Notes: a model not told the origin generated them from the letters alone. 64,000 bases of DNA from Acidobacteria subdivision 2 bacterium RH1 MAG20 (GCA_002197545.1 NFUO01000112.1:1-64000); one strand, 5' to 3'. Shown: positions 1-9,526, numbered from the stretch's first letter. Program-made: numbers and translations.

Positions 1-346
1 CCCCTGATCCCCATCCCCAGAAGCTAAATAAGGCAAAAGCTCAGCCATATAGCGAGTTGCATGACACAAACTAGAACGGGTATGGAAAGAATTTGACCGT
101 CGCCGCTCTCCTTTTCGGCAGTCATTCGCATCCTCGACTTCTTTCGAGATGAGTGCTCCAGACCGCGCGCCTCTTCGTACTCAAAAACATACGGACAGTA
201 AATGCAATACTTGAGTCACTGTTCAAATCATTGCAAGTGCTATGAGCGTGACATTTCCCGAATGGAGGGCAATCGTGTCCTTTTCCAAACGAGCTTCATC
301 GAGCATTAACCAGAAGTGGGATAGAATTCTGGCTGAGAGAAGCAGG
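1..346. other. Leading non-coding stretch
   Basis: No coding region with convincing composition, RNA gene or repeat is visible here. A reading frame opens at 242 and runs into the next gene, but its first 35 residues look unconserved and lack a ribosome-binding site, so I treat the stretch as upstream sequence of the gene starting at 347. The window edge cuts whatever lies to the left. Confidence 0.4.
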
Positions 347-1669
347 ATGTCAGCAACCGCGCAGGGAGAGAACAGTTTTAAAAATTCTCTGGAGAGAGAC
401 CCAAGATGGAAGCTCATAGAGCGCATTGTGGCAACTCCGGGGTTCGCGAAATCGGCGCGTCTTTCCACATTTCTGCTTCATATCGTCCGGCAATTTCTCT
501 CTGGAAATACGGAAAACCTCACGGAGCAACTGATTGGGGAGCGCATCTTTGGGCGTCCTGTCGGGTACGATCCGCGGGATGACAATATCGTTCGCTCGCA
601 TGCAAGCCGTCTCCGGCATCGATTGGAATTGTATTTTCAGGAGGAAGGACATGCGGAGCCATTGCGAGTCACAATTCCTCGAGGCACTTATGTTCCGTTG
701 TTTGATCGCATAGAGAACAAGCCTTCCGAATCCGCACAACAAGCTCGTGTACACAACACCGAAGAAATATCATTCCCCGCAGCCTCTACATCAAGCGCAC
801 GCACACTTCGTTGGCGGATCTGCATATTCTGTGGCGCAGTCCTTGCGTTGCTCTGTGTTTTCACCGCAGCTCGAATGATGCATCAAGGCACGCGACACAC
901 GGATTTGCAGGACCATAGTCCGGCGCATGAATTATGGTCTGAGATCTTCAATAGCAATAAAGAGACGCTGATTGTGCCTGCCGACAGCAGCCTGGTCGTA
1001 CTCAAAGTCTTTACCGGACACGCCGTCAGTATGTCCGAATATGCAAGTGGACGATATCTGGCGGATATCATCTGCGAGAAGCCCTGCGATCGGGCGCTGC
1101 TACAGACTCTCGCCGCGCATCGATATACATCGACTGCCGATTTGAAATTCGCAGTGGCAGTCACGCATCTCCCCGAAGCCTTACAGGACCGGACAGAAAT
1201 CCGCTACGCGCGTGATTTGCAACTGGACGACTTGAAGCAGTCGAACCTCGTCTTGATCGGCGCCCCGGAGGCCAATCCCTGGACTGGACTGTTTCTGCCC
1301 TCTATGAACTTCATCCTGCAGGACGATAAAGCAAAGGGTCCACTCGAAATAGAAAACCGCAAGCCAAGACCTAGCGAATTACCCCGATACCCTTATGATC
1401 TCGGTGATCCAACTCATGGCTATGCTACCGTTGCCTTTTTACCCAATCTGGGCGGAGGGGGAAACATACTGGTTGTTCAGGGATTTTCGCTCGCTGATAC
1501 CGAGGCGGCAGCAGAATTTCTGATGAACCGGCGAGACTTCGACAAATTATTTGGGCCGATTGTTGGAAAACAATCGGCTCTCCCGCATTTTGAGTTATTG
1601 CTCAAGACGCTGGACGTCAATGGTATTGGCTCGCCGCCCTCTCTGTTGGCCTACCGGATATACCCCTAA
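347..1669 (+). CDS. Membrane-anchored winged-helix protein, Acidobacteria type
   Basis: The N-terminal 120 residues carry the pattern common in Acidobacteria hypothetical proteins: a helical stretch (WKLIERIVATPGF), then IGERIFGRPVGYDPRDDN, then RLRHRLELYF and IPRGTYVP, which reads as a winged-helix DNA-binding-like unit. One membrane segment follows at about residues 154-178, and the remaining 260 residues are probably periplasmic. The architecture resembles CadC-type one-component regulators, with the order DNA-binding domain, membrane helix, external sensor. That role is inference. The ATG at 347 is preferred because the conserved part begins soon after it; an ATG at 242 would add 35 unconserved residues. 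The gene converges on the phosphodiesterase at 1742. Confidence 0.6.
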   Translation: MSATAQGENSFKNSLERDPRWKLIERIVATPGFAKSARLSTFLLHIVRQFLSGNTENLTEQLIGERIFGRPVGYDPRDDNIVRSHASRLRHRLELYFQEEGHAEPLRVTIPRGTYVPLFDRIENKPSESAQQARVHNTEEISFPAASTSSARTLRWRICIFCGAVLALLCVFTAARMMHQGTRHTDLQDHSPAHELWSEIFNSNKETLIVPADSSLVVLKVFTGHAVSMSEYASGRYLADIICEKPCDRALLQTLAAHRYTSTADLKFAVAVTHLPEALQDRTEIRYARDLQLDDLKQSNLVLIGAPEANPWTGLFLPSMNFILQDDKAKGPLEIENRKPRPSELPRYPYDLGDPTHGYATVAFLPNLGGGGNILVVQGFSLADTEAAAEFLMNRRDFDKLFGPIVGKQSALPHFELLLKTLDVNGIGSPPSLLAYRIYP

Positions 1670-1741
1670 TTCCCAAATTGACTGCGGCCCACTTTAGTAA
1701 GTTGCTCCATGCACAATTCAGGAATGCGGCTCGACACACAT

Positions 1742-3118
1742 CTACGGTTTTGAAACGCAGCGAATCGCGGACTGGCTCACGCCAGGCAAACTGATTCCCA
1801 TAAATCCCGCTATAGTGGGGGCAATCTGGCGCATATCGATCACGCCGGCATCACAGCCACGCGCCACAGAGTCTCCCATGGCGAAAAATGCCGATCGCAG
1901 TTCCGGGTGGTCCGGCAGATACCCGTGCGTGCCTGTACCGGGAATGGCACTCACAACCTCGCCTTCCAACGCTTCTCCTCCGCTGTAGCCGATCTTCCAG
2001 TCCACAAGAAAAGCTGCATCCGGATCGCCGCCGCGCGCCACAATTTCATCGTGAGTCAGAATGCGTGAAATTCCATAGGAGGGATTTTTTTTAAGACGCT
2101 CAAGCAGGTCTTTCACTTCATTGCGTGTAGCGCTGTCCTTTGAATCATGCAGCATCACATAAGCGGAACCGCCCGCATTCCACATCGTTGCTTTCCAGGA
2201 AGCGAGCGCAGGCGCACTACCTGCCCTTTTTGCTTTCAACTCGATCATCCCTGCCTGCACAAACGGTATCAACAAATTGACACTGGTGTGAGTCGCGGCA
2301 AAGCCGTGATCCGAAGCCACAATAATAATTGCGTTCGGATTATTGGCTCGTTCCGCTTCTACTAATCGTCCAATCATGCCATCGATGGCCTCGATCGCAG
2401 CATCGCTTTGGGGGCTAAAGGGGCCGGTAAGATGTTCATAGTGATCAAGAGATACTAGGTGAATCGTCATGAATCCTGGCTTGCTCAGTTGAATCATCGC
2501 AAGCGACGTCCTCGTCAGCTGCTCATCAAAGTCTGTGCCTGCACTAAAGATATAGAATGGGCCAACCCGCTTTTCAATTTTTTTAAGATATCCATCCGGA
2601 CGAGAGATCGCCTCCATTAATTGGCTGTCCTCGCGTATGCGAACCGGATAAGCAGGTATTAGGTATTGAATATCGTCTGAGTTTACGGTGGCAGGCCAGA
2701 AGACGCTGGCAGTCACAATTCCTGCCTGTGCTGCCACCTGCCAGAGTGTCGGGACTTTAATATCGCTGCTATACCAATACCAGGCGTCATTATTATGGCC
2801 GAGCGGATCAAACCGCACATTGTTATTGATGCCATGCTTTTCCGGCCACACGCCGGTAACCAGCGTAGTATGACCGGGAAAGGTAAGTGTTGGCACTACT
2901 CCAACCACGCCATCGGCGTAAGTCCCTTGCTGCATAAAACGCCGCAGTACCGGCACATGGAGATTGTGCGCGTCTGCTTGAGTGATGTAGTCCGGACGCA
3001 ATCCGTCGACAGAGATCATCAGGACTGGTGGTCTGCGCTTCTGGGCATGAGCCCGGCAAAGCGTGCATGTCATAAAAGCCAACAAAAGACACTGGGTATA
3101 AGCCTTTAAACTTCTCAA
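1742..3118 (-). CDS. Secreted alkaline-phosphatase-superfamily phosphodiesterase
   Basis: A 458-residue protein of the nucleotide pyrophosphatase/phosphodiesterase branch of the alkaline phosphatase superfamily. After a hydrophobic signal peptide (about residues 8-25) come the metal-binding ISVDGLRPDY (Asp38) and PTLTFPGHTT, whose Thr79 fits the family nucleophile. Later DHYEHLTGP and ASDHGF supply further metal ligands. The expected reaction is hydrolysis of phosphodiester or pyrophosphate bonds outside the cytoplasm. A TTG at 3118 is preceded by AAGGA at good spacing and puts the signal peptide at the N-terminus; a TTG at 3169 is the alternative. The gene starts shortly after the TonB receptor stop and is probably cotranscribed with it. 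The true substrate is unknown. Confidence 0.8.
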   Translation of the reverse strand: MRSLKAYTQCLLLAFMTCTLCRAHAQKRRPPVLMISVDGLRPDYITQADAHNLHVPVLRRFMQQGTYADGVVGVVPTLTFPGHTTLVTGVWPEKHGINNNVRFDPLGHNNDAWYWYSSDIKVPTLWQVAAQAGIVTASVFWPATVNSDDIQYLIPAYPVRIREDSQLMEAISRPDGYLKKIEKRVGPFYIFSAGTDFDEQLTRTSLAMIQLSKPGFMTIHLVSLDHYEHLTGPFSPQSDAAIEAIDGMIGRLVEAERANNPNAIIIVASDHGFAATHTSVNLLIPFVQAGMIELKAKRAGSAPALASWKATMWNAGGSAYVMLHDSKDSATRNEVKDLLERLKKNPSYGISRILTHDEIVARGGDPDAAFLVDWKIGYSGGEALEGEVVSAIPGTGTHGYLPDHPELRSAFFAMGDSVARGCDAGVIDMRQIAPTIAGFMGISLPGVSQSAIRCVSKP

Positions 3119-3192
3119 GAGTTTTTCCTTATTAAGATTCGAATCACGGAAAACCCCAGTCACCTGCAAAGTGACCGGGGCAATAGGAGTGG

Positions 3193-6100
3193 TTAGAAGT
3201 GGTACCGTGCAGAGAATTGAATCTGCCGCTGGGGAGAACGAGTGCTTGTAATCTGTCCGAAGTTGTTATCGGTGACTCCCCGGTCAGGATCGGCATAGCT
3301 TGCGAGGTTGAACGCATTGAAGAAGTCAGTGCGAAAATCCACGGCTTGGCCGTCCTTCGTGACGAAGAACGTCTTGAAGATGGAAAGGTCCATCTCCCGG
3401 TAACCCGGACCGCGTTCTGAGCCGACACTGGCAGTGCCAAACGTGCTCGGCAACTCCGGCCCGTAGGCACACTGCTGGTTTGACGCACCCGTGCATGGTA
3501 TAGCGGAGCTATCAGTTCCGAACCAATGCTGCACCGAACGGTTTGCGACCTTCAAGTTTCTATATTTGTTGGGTCTTGCTGACAGCGAATTCACGTTCGC
3601 ATTGTTAGGGCTGGTGAGTGTGATGGGGAAGCCCGTATAGAGCGTCGCCGTTCCCGCAACCTTCCATCCTCCAATTGCCTCGTTGACGACGCTGTTCAGA
3701 TGGCTTCCGAACCTCTTTCCGTGTCCCACAGGAAGTTCATAAACCCCAGTTGCTGTGAGGTTATGGCGGACATCGAACCCGCTTGGACCATAATCCGCCC
3801 CTGGATTATAGGCATTTTGCCAGTAAGAGCTGGCGCCGTTCACGCCGGGAACACCGTAGAAGCCCGGGCTGTTGGTGAGCGACTTGGCATACGTGTAGTT
3901 GAGGGTATACTCCATCCCGTTTGCCAGGCGCCTGCGAAGAATAGCTTGCAGCGCGTTGTAATTGCTCATGCCCTCGGATGCCGTGACCTTTACCAGACCT
4001 GTCTGGCCTACGAGATTGTAGAAAGGCGCATTGGTGCAGTGCTGAACGCAAGGTGCATGCCACTGGTTTCCGTCAACGGCAACAATCAGGTGCTGACCGG
4101 TCTCTCCAACGTAGCCCACCTGAGCAGAGATCTGGTTACTGATCTGATATTCCGATGTGAGGCTGAATTCCTGAATAAACGATGGCCGTAGATTCGCCGC
4201 CCAGGCAAAATACTGGGTCGTACTTACTGAAATATTTCCTGGTGCCGTAGCAAATCCGTTCTCGACTATCAGAGGCGTTCCTCCGGAGGTCGAGCTTGGC
4301 GTGATCGCCTGAGCGATGAATGAGTGCTCAAAGGGAGGATTTTCCGTCAGGCGCAGACTCGAGCCAGTGCCTTCGAGAGTAACCGTGGTTCCATAACCTC
4401 CTCGGATGACGATGCGCTGTTTCGGCTGATAAGCAAAACCGATACGTGGCATGAAATTGGTGTAGACCGGTTTGTACAAGGCCCGGCTATTCCCGTTCTG
4501 TCCTGCATACTCGAGGCCAGCGGTTCCCAGCGATGGGTCTGTCAGATTCACGTTGACTTGTTTGTTGTTCACCTCATAAATCGGCTGGTCGTATTCATAA
4601 CGAACCCCAAGATTAAGGGTGAAGTTAGGTTGCAGCTTCCAGTCATCCTGCGCAAAGGCCGCATCGCGCCATTGACGCTGTCCCGTATATCCACGTACGC
4701 CTCCAATGCCCGCAAACACTGCGCGGTCAAGGACGAAGTCCGCATAGGAGTAACCCGTTGCCTTCAACGACGGATTACTGGTGAACTGGCCGCTATAGTT
4801 GAAGATGCCCAGCGTGCCTTCATTGCCGGGATCAAAGTTGTTCTGCTGATAGCGGATGAACTGGACACCGAATTTGCTGATGTGATTTCCATGCTGCCAC
4901 GTCAAATTGTCGGCATAGATAAAGTTGTTGTCCCGCTTTCCATAGATGCCGGCAACTGTACCAACTGGGCTGATCGTGCCCGTCGTCATTGCCTGTTCGC
5001 TGAAGCCGACGTAGGTCTGCGGTCCCGGAATCCCAACCTTGGCATTTCCAGTAACCCCGAACAAACCACTCGGATCCTGAATTTTGCTGTTTCCATAGAC
5101 GAGACGGGTAAAGCTTGCGCGTAGTTCATTCACAACGAGGTCAGAGAAGACATGCGTCCAGTTCACGACAAAGCTATGGATCGGATAGTCATTCGACGCA
5201 GGAAAACTAATGGGCAGCACGGAATGGCTGACCCCATCATAGGCATCTCCCATGGAATATCTGCCCATGAGCGTGTCTCGCGGGCCAACCGTATAGTCGA
5301 TATGGAGATCGCCCTGATTGTTGGCATTGAACGATTTCTGATAACCGCGGTAGTTATTCTGCGCAATCCCATCCGTGGGCGCCTGATTCGGCAGCGGATA
5401 AATCTCAGGATGGGCAAACAGAAAATTCGCGACCGGACTGTTGATCGGAACCTGGTTATTTACAAAAGGTGCAAAGTTGTTTTGCGAATCATAGAGCTGC
5501 TGCAGCCCGGAAAAATTTCCCTGGCGAAAAGCTGCAGGAGCAACGCTCGCAGTTCCCTGGCCACCCGTGTGGTACCGGATCCCTTCATAGTCCCCAAAGA
5601 AGAACAACTTGTTTCGAAGAATTGGCCCCCCAAACGTTGCCCCGAAGACACTCTGGGTATAGCTGCTCTTTTTATTCCCAGAGAAATTGTTGGCCCAGGT
5701 ATTCGCATCCAGATTGTTATTTTCGAGGAAGTAGTACGCGCTCCCATGAAAATGATTCGTTCCGCTCTTGGTTGAGAGCAGGATCGCTCCGCCGTTTACA
5801 TTGCCGTACTCTGCGTCTGCATTTGCGGTGATAACTTTCATCTGTTCGAGAGCATCGGGCGCGGGGTTGTAGCCAATGTCATTGCTGAAGCTTTCATTAA
5901 CATCAGCACCGTCCAGAAGATAATTGTTCGTCTGTTGGCGGTTTCCATTAAAAGAAGGCACATTGGACGAACTGGTGTTGCGCTCGGTTGCATTGGAACC
6001 GGTGAAGCCGGTAGGCTGTGGAGAAACCGACCCTGGAAGAAACTGGGTCGCGGAAGAAAAGTTCCGGCCATTGAGCGGCATGTTAGCTATGGTGGTTGAG

Positions 6101-6558
6101 GTAAGCGTTACGCCCAGCGTCGCATTTTCCGAGTTCAAAATCGGGCTTAATTCGGAGCTTACATTGACCGTCGTACTAGCTGTGCCGACCTGTAACTTCA
6201 CATTCACAGTAGCGATCTGGTCGATTTCGAGGGAAAACGGACGGATCGATATAGTGTCGAACCCAGGCGCAGTCGCCGTTACAACATAGGTTCCGATCGG
6301 CAGAAACTGAAAGTTATAAAGTCCCGCCCCATCGCTTACGGTTGTGTTGGTAACCCCGGTTGCGGTACTCGAGACAGTCACGCTTGCCTTTTTTACGACC
6401 GCTCCGCTGGGATCGGTCACAATGCCGCGCACTGCACCGGTGATTGTCTGGGCCCACATCGTCCGGCTCTGCCACAGAACAAGGCAGCACAGAAGCAGCA
6501 GGCTCAACCTGAATAGTGTAAATATGGCTCGGTGACTCTTGCAGCCTGAATGGCACAT
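3193..6558 (-). CDS. Oar-like TonB-dependent receptor with carboxypeptidase-regulatory domain
   Basis: A 1121-residue outer-membrane protein. It has a signal peptide (about 1-37, ending near MWAQ), a carboxypeptidase-regulatory-like Ig domain (about 38-125, with GIVTDPSGAVV and ATAPGFD), a plug-like region containing MPLNGRNF and YLLDGADVNE, and a long beta-barrel ending in the terminal aromatic signature QIQFSARYHF. GGAGGAAG sits just upstream of the ATG. This size and order match the Oar/TBDR expansion typical of Acidobacteria, often linked to uptake of glycans or peptides. Its ligand cannot be read from sequence. The phosphodiesterase gene follows after a short gap, so the pair may handle a phosphorylated substrate (inference). 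Confidence 0.88.
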   Translation of the reverse strand: MCHSGCKSHRAIFTLFRLSLLLLCCLVLWQSRTMWAQTITGAVRGIVTDPSGAVVKKASVTVSSTATGVTNTTVSDGAGLYNFQFLPIGTYVVTATAPGFDTISIRPFSLEIDQIATVNVKLQVGTASTTVNVSSELSPILNSENATLGVTLTSTTIANMPLNGRNFSSATQFLPGSVSPQPTGFTGSNATERNTSSSNVPSFNGNRQQTNNYLLDGADVNESFSNDIGYNPAPDALEQMKVITANADAEYGNVNGGAILLSTKSGTNHFHGSAYYFLENNNLDANTWANNFSGNKKSSYTQSVFGATFGGPILRNKLFFFGDYEGIRYHTGGQGTASVAPAAFRQGNFSGLQQLYDSQNNFAPFVNNQVPINSPVANFLFAHPEIYPLPNQAPTDGIAQNNYRGYQKSFNANNQGDLHIDYTVGPRDTLMGRYSMGDAYDGVSHSVLPISFPASNDYPIHSFVVNWTHVFSDLVVNELRASFTRLVYGNSKIQDPSGLFGVTGNAKVGIPGPQTYVGFSEQAMTTGTISPVGTVAGIYGKRDNNFIYADNLTWQHGNHISKFGVQFIRYQQNNFDPGNEGTLGIFNYSGQFTSNPSLKATGYSYADFVLDRAVFAGIGGVRGYTGQRQWRDAAFAQDDWKLQPNFTLNLGVRYEYDQPIYEVNNKQVNVNLTDPSLGTAGLEYAGQNGNSRALYKPVYTNFMPRIGFAYQPKQRIVIRGGYGTTVTLEGTGSSLRLTENPPFEHSFIAQAITPSSTSGGTPLIVENGFATAPGNISVSTTQYFAWAANLRPSFIQEFSLTSEYQISNQISAQVGYVGETGQHLIVAVDGNQWHAPCVQHCTNAPFYNLVGQTGLVKVTASEGMSNYNALQAILRRRLANGMEYTLNYTYAKSLTNSPGFYGVPGVNGASSYWQNAYNPGADYGPSGFDVRHNLTATGVYELPVGHGKRFGSHLNSVVNEAIGGWKVAGTATLYTGFPITLTSPNNANVNSLSARPNKYRNLKVANRSVQHWFGTDSSAIPCTGASNQQCAYGPELPSTFGTASVGSERGPGYREMDLSIFKTFFVTKDGQAVDFRTDFFNAFNLASYADPDRGVTDNNFGQITSTRSPQRQIQFSARYHF

Positions 6559-6873
6559 GCTGTTCTTCCTCCGGCCGAAGTCGTTCGGTTCTGAAGGGAT
6601 TGTCGTAGCTGGATAGCCATGAGTAGAGTGATTTTACTCGGGTTTTACTGTTAAATGGCCGCTCGCCTGCAATGGGAATACGATCAAGCCTCGGTGTCAC
6701 CAGCATATTCCGGTCGCATTTTTACCTTTTCCTCAATTCACCTGTCATTCACTGAACGAAGTCATCCTCGCGAAGCTGCATGTTCACCGAAATGTGACAG
6801 ATAGAGCAGGATCCGAACACCTTGGTGGGTGTCTTAATCTGGGCTTTCATTGCAGGTCTTGTCCCGGTTCTTC
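6559..6873. other. Upstream region of the TonB receptor
   Basis: About 315 bases between the receptor start and the left end of the IS element. It should contain the receptor promoter on the minus strand. I see no long open frame, strong hairpin or recognisable riboswitch in it. Confidence 0.4.
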
Positions 6874-6886
6874 AGAGCCTGTTATG
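6874..6886. repeat. Left terminal inverted repeat of the IS element
   Basis: AGAGCCTGTTATG, an exact reverse complement of 7745-7757. Confidence 0.85.
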
Positions 6887-6943
6887 CCCTTAGTATCCGA
6901 CAAGGTGCTTTGCATGTGGTAGTTCTCTCTTGAGCATGGAGGG

Positions 6944-7759
6944 ATGGGCTCGGCAGTTCGGCGGTCGTATCTGATCGATGTCAGTGATGGGGAGTGGGCG
7001 TTTACGTTGCCGTATCTGCTGTTGAGCCGTGCGAACAGCCGGAGCCGTCAGCACAATCTGCGGACGTTGTTCAGCGCGGTGCGGTACATCGTGAAGACCG
7101 GCAACCAATAGTGTCTGATGCCGCGCGGTATGCCGCCCTGGCCAGCGGCGTATCAGCAGATGCAGCGGTGGTTGTGAGCCGGGTGCTTCGAGTGGCTGGT
7201 GGACGACATGCAATCGCTGCTGCGGCACTTCGGTGGTCGCAAGGGCCAGCCGACCGCAGTGGCTATCGACAGCCGCACGTTGCAATCCACGCCGGGGTCG
7301 GGCGCACGGGCCGGCTACGATGGGGCTAAGCGACGCAAGAGATCGAAAGTACACATCGCGGTCGATACACTGGGCCACCTGATGTCGCTGAAGGTCACCC
7401 CGGCAGACGCCGGGGACCTCAAGCAGGTCAGCGCGCTGGCCGAACAGATCCAACAGGTAACGGGCAATGCGGTGGAGTTAGCCTATGTTGATCAGGGGTA
7501 TACAGAAGAGGCCGCTGTGCAACAACACGGCATCCGGCTGGAAGCGGTGAAACACCCGATGGCCAAATGAGGCTTCGTCCTGCTGCCACGAAGATGGGTC
7601 GTGGAACGCTCCTTCGCCTGGGCCGCCCGCTTCCGCAGATTGACACCCGACTATGAACGGCTCGACTCCACCCTCAAGGGCTTCCACTATCTCAGCTTCG
7701 CTTGCCTCATGCTTACACGCATGTTCCACCTACTCGCACAAGGCCATAACAGGCTCTAA
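6944..7759 (+). pseudogene. IS5-family transposase with three in-frame stops
   Basis: One reading frame from ATG 6944 to TAA 7757-7759 encodes a recognisable IS5-type transposase: RSYLIDVSDGEW, then PPWPAAYQQMQRW, then AIDSRTLQSTPGSG, then KVHIAVDTLGHL, then AYVDQGYT and [16 protein letters not shown]. These supply the expected DDE-type acidic residues (Asp of AIDS, Asp of VDQGYT, Glu of VERSF). It is broken by TAG at 7109-7111 (where Trp is expected), TGA at 7175-7177 and TGA at 7568-7570 (both where Arg is likely). No frameshift is seen. The stop of the frame lies inside the right inverted repeat. No functional product is expected. Confidence 0.88.
7745..7757. repeat. Right terminal inverted repeat of the IS element
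   Basis: CATAACAGGCTCT, the partner of 6874-6886. The transposase TAA overlaps its last base. Confidence 0.85.
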
Positions 7760-8357
7760 CTGCGTGTTATCGGCGTGATCGCAGCCTACGGAGTAACGGA
7801 TGTAGATGTGGAGCATTGGAGTCAACCTTCATATAGAGAGGCTAAGTTAACTCTAGTGACGATATAAAGTTGGTGCAGTTCGGCAGCACCTTCTGTACAT
7901 ATTTGATTTTGAAGGTAATAAAATGGTGGCCAGAGACGGTTTTGGTCAGCATTACACCACCCTGTACATCTCAATTACTGGTCTTACTCTCCACTCGGCA
8001 GCTTGAACTAACTAATTGTTATTCATGTGAGTTAAGACGAAATGAATTGTTTCTTGGTTTCCGGGGAGTGCGATAAGTAATTGAAGGCTCACTATTGAAT
8101 TGGAAGCGAACCGACGACCTCTCCCCCTGCGATAAAGCCCGGTAACCACTGTTATAAAGTATTCCGCACGCTTTTGAAAGTCCTGTAAGCACCCCTGGAA
8201 CGGGCTATTGTTCCCACTGTTCGCCAATTTAGCTTTCTGTTCCCATGTTTGCAAATCTAAGCCTTTGCCTGGGCAGTATCGACATATAGAAAGGAGACGG
8301 GACTGGATAGAATGTGGTGAAAAATAACGAGAAAATCTCGGCATCACGAGCCAACCG

Positions 8358-8420
8358 CAGGTCCTTCGACTCCGCCTCATGCGATAAAACTGCGCGAGGC
8401 TCCGCTCAGGATGACAATTT
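8358..8420. repeat. Repeat-like fragment, GGTCCTTCGACTCCGC type
   Basis: The segment opens with GGTCCTTCGACTCCGCCTCA and ends with GAGGCTCCGCTCAGGATGAC, a composition resembling short dispersed intergenic repeats. I see only this one copy, with a distant echo of the GGATGACA end near 12090, so the assignment is tentative. Confidence 0.35.
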
Positions 8421-8669
8421 CTATATTTATCAATCGCTTGCGCCTATTCTATATGTCGATACTACCTAGTTCTTACCTATAGTAATTTGTCCACAGGAAG
8501 AGGGAAAAACATTTCCCTTACCCCGCACCTCGATGTCCATGATTTACACATCTTCTCAACCGCCGAAGCTAAATTCCCGTCGTCTATTGAAAACAAAGAA
8601 GATAGATTCAACCGTTGAGGCCGATATATGGCACTTCAATTGCTTATATGGAGGTGTTCCTCGGTGTGC

Positions 8670-8700
8670 CCTACCCTCTCTCGGACCTCATGAGGGTAGG
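8670..8700 (+). promoter_or_regulatory. Hairpin in leader of the PEP-CTERM gene
   Basis: CCTACCCTC (8670-8678) pairs perfectly with GAGGGTAGG (8692-8700) across a 13-base loop. It ends about 40 bases before the start codon at 8740. There is no T-tract, so it is not a standard terminator; a leader structure is possible. It matches no riboswitch class I know. Confidence 0.45.
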
Positions 8701-8739
8701 TGTTGCAAGAGACATCTTTGTTACAGGAAGAGAAACAAT

Positions 8740-9390
8740 ATGCTGAAAAAAATACTTTACCTTTCCGGTCTCTGTCTGTTCGCACTGGGCACGCATGCGC
8801 AGGCGAGTACGATCGGCCCCGGTCCGAGCTGCGCAAGCTGCTTCGGCTCGGGCTATACCCTTAGTTACACCACCACTGCCAACCCCGATGTCTTTGACAT
8901 CAACCTTGCTATCGACGCATCAGGATACAATCAGAGCAATACAGACGTTCTAAACGCGGTGTCCCTGAAGCTTGCTCCCAACGGGTCCGACATCAGCTCC
9001 GTTTCGCTTCTTTCATCTCCAGCGGGCTTCAGCTCCACAATCCTTGGTGGCATCAGTGCGGGTGGCTGCCATGCTAGTAGCAGTGATGGCTTCTTCTGCT
9101 CGCAGGACAGCAGCGGCGGCCTCCAGGTGGGACATTCCGGCGATCTTTATAACTTCGAATGGCAACTTACCGTCACAGCGCCAGGCGATCTGCTGACAGG
9201 GACTGGGTCTGACGGTCCTTCAGTGAAAGCTTCCTACTTGACTGCTGCCGGACGTAATGCCGGCCTCACCTCGGAAGACATCACCCTTAGCCCTGGAACT
9301 TCTGTCGTACCGGAACCTGCATCCTTCGTCCTTCTCGGAACAGGGCTGCTGGGCGCTGCCGGCGCCATCCGCCGAAGACTCTCGGCTTAA
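8740..9390 (+). CDS. PEP-CTERM sorting domain protein
   Basis: A 216-residue secreted protein. It has an N-terminal signal peptide (MLKKILYLSGLCLFALGTHA), a central Ser/Gly-rich region predicted to be extracellular, and a C-terminal sorting signal: VPEPASFVLLGTGLLGAAG, then RRRLSA. That tripartite end (PEP box, hydrophobic helix, basic tail) is the substrate signal of exosortases, which cleave and attach such proteins to the cell surface or release them. Cysteines at SCASCFG may form a disulfide. The ATG at 8740 has AGGAAG upstream, and an earlier in-frame start at 8533 would place the signal peptide internally. No exosortase gene lies in this window. The central domain is not recognised. Confidence 0.85.
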   Translation: MLKKILYLSGLCLFALGTHAQASTIGPGPSCASCFGSGYTLSYTTTANPDVFDINLAIDASGYNQSNTDVLNAVSLKLAPNGSDISSVSLLSSPAGFSSTILGGISAGGCHASSSDGFFCSQDSSGGLQVGHSGDLYNFEWQLTVTAPGDLLTGTGSDGPSVKASYLTAAGRNAGLTSEDITLSPGTSVVPEPASFVLLGTGLLGAAGAIRRRLSA

Positions 9391-9414
9391 TCATTCTTAA
9401 ATCGCAGTCTACTT

Positions 9415-9450
9415 AACGAGGGCAACCATTCAGGTTGTCCTCGTTTCTTT
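9415..9450 (+). terminator. Rho-independent terminator after PEP-CTERM gene
   Basis: AACGAGGGCAACC (9415-9427) pairs with GGTTGTCCTCGTT (9433-9445) with one G-U pair, a 5-base loop and a following TCTTT. Confidence 0.8.
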
Positions 9451-9526
9451 AAATCAGCTTTGGCTCGGGCTGCATTTCATCTCAAAACATAGAGGACATT
9501 TCCATCTGCGATACTCGAAAGCAGCT

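Larger units (their letters stand above)
6874..7757 (+). mobile_element. Inactive IS5-family insertion sequence
   Basis: An 884-base element bounded by perfect 13-base inverted repeats, AGAGCCTGTTATG at 6874-6886 and CATAACAGGCTCT at 7745-7757. It encloses one transposase reading frame interrupted by stops. If the true tip is one base further in, the flanking trinucleotides are TCA on the left and TAA on the right. Both fit the TNA target of some IS5 subgroups, but they are not identical, so no clean target duplication can be claimed. No passenger gene is present. Confidence 0.85.
7760..8739. other. Long non-coding region between IS and PEP-CTERM gene
   Basis: About 980 bases without a convincing gene. 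Short open frames exist but show no conserved motif or ribosome-binding site. The composition is more AT-rich than the neighbours. The stretch contains a repeat fragment (8358-8420) and a hairpin in the presumed leader of the next gene (8670-8700). Confidence 0.5.

Noticed and set aside
7109..7570. Recoded stop codons in the IS transposase
   Set aside because: Two TGA and one TAG at Arg and Trp positions need different decoding; simple decay is enough, and other genes here use TGA and TAG as stops.
7870..8076. 68-codon frame after the IS element
   Set aside because: No ribosome-binding site and no conserved pattern; the region is AT-rich and short frames are expected.
8640..8740. Cyclic-di-GMP or other known riboswitch before the PEP-CTERM gene
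   Set aside because: A hairpin is present, but the conserved unpaired bases of known classes are not seen.
8740..9390. PEP-CTERM and exosortase system in this window
   Set aside because: Only the substrate is here; no exosortase-type multi-helix Cys protease gene is found.
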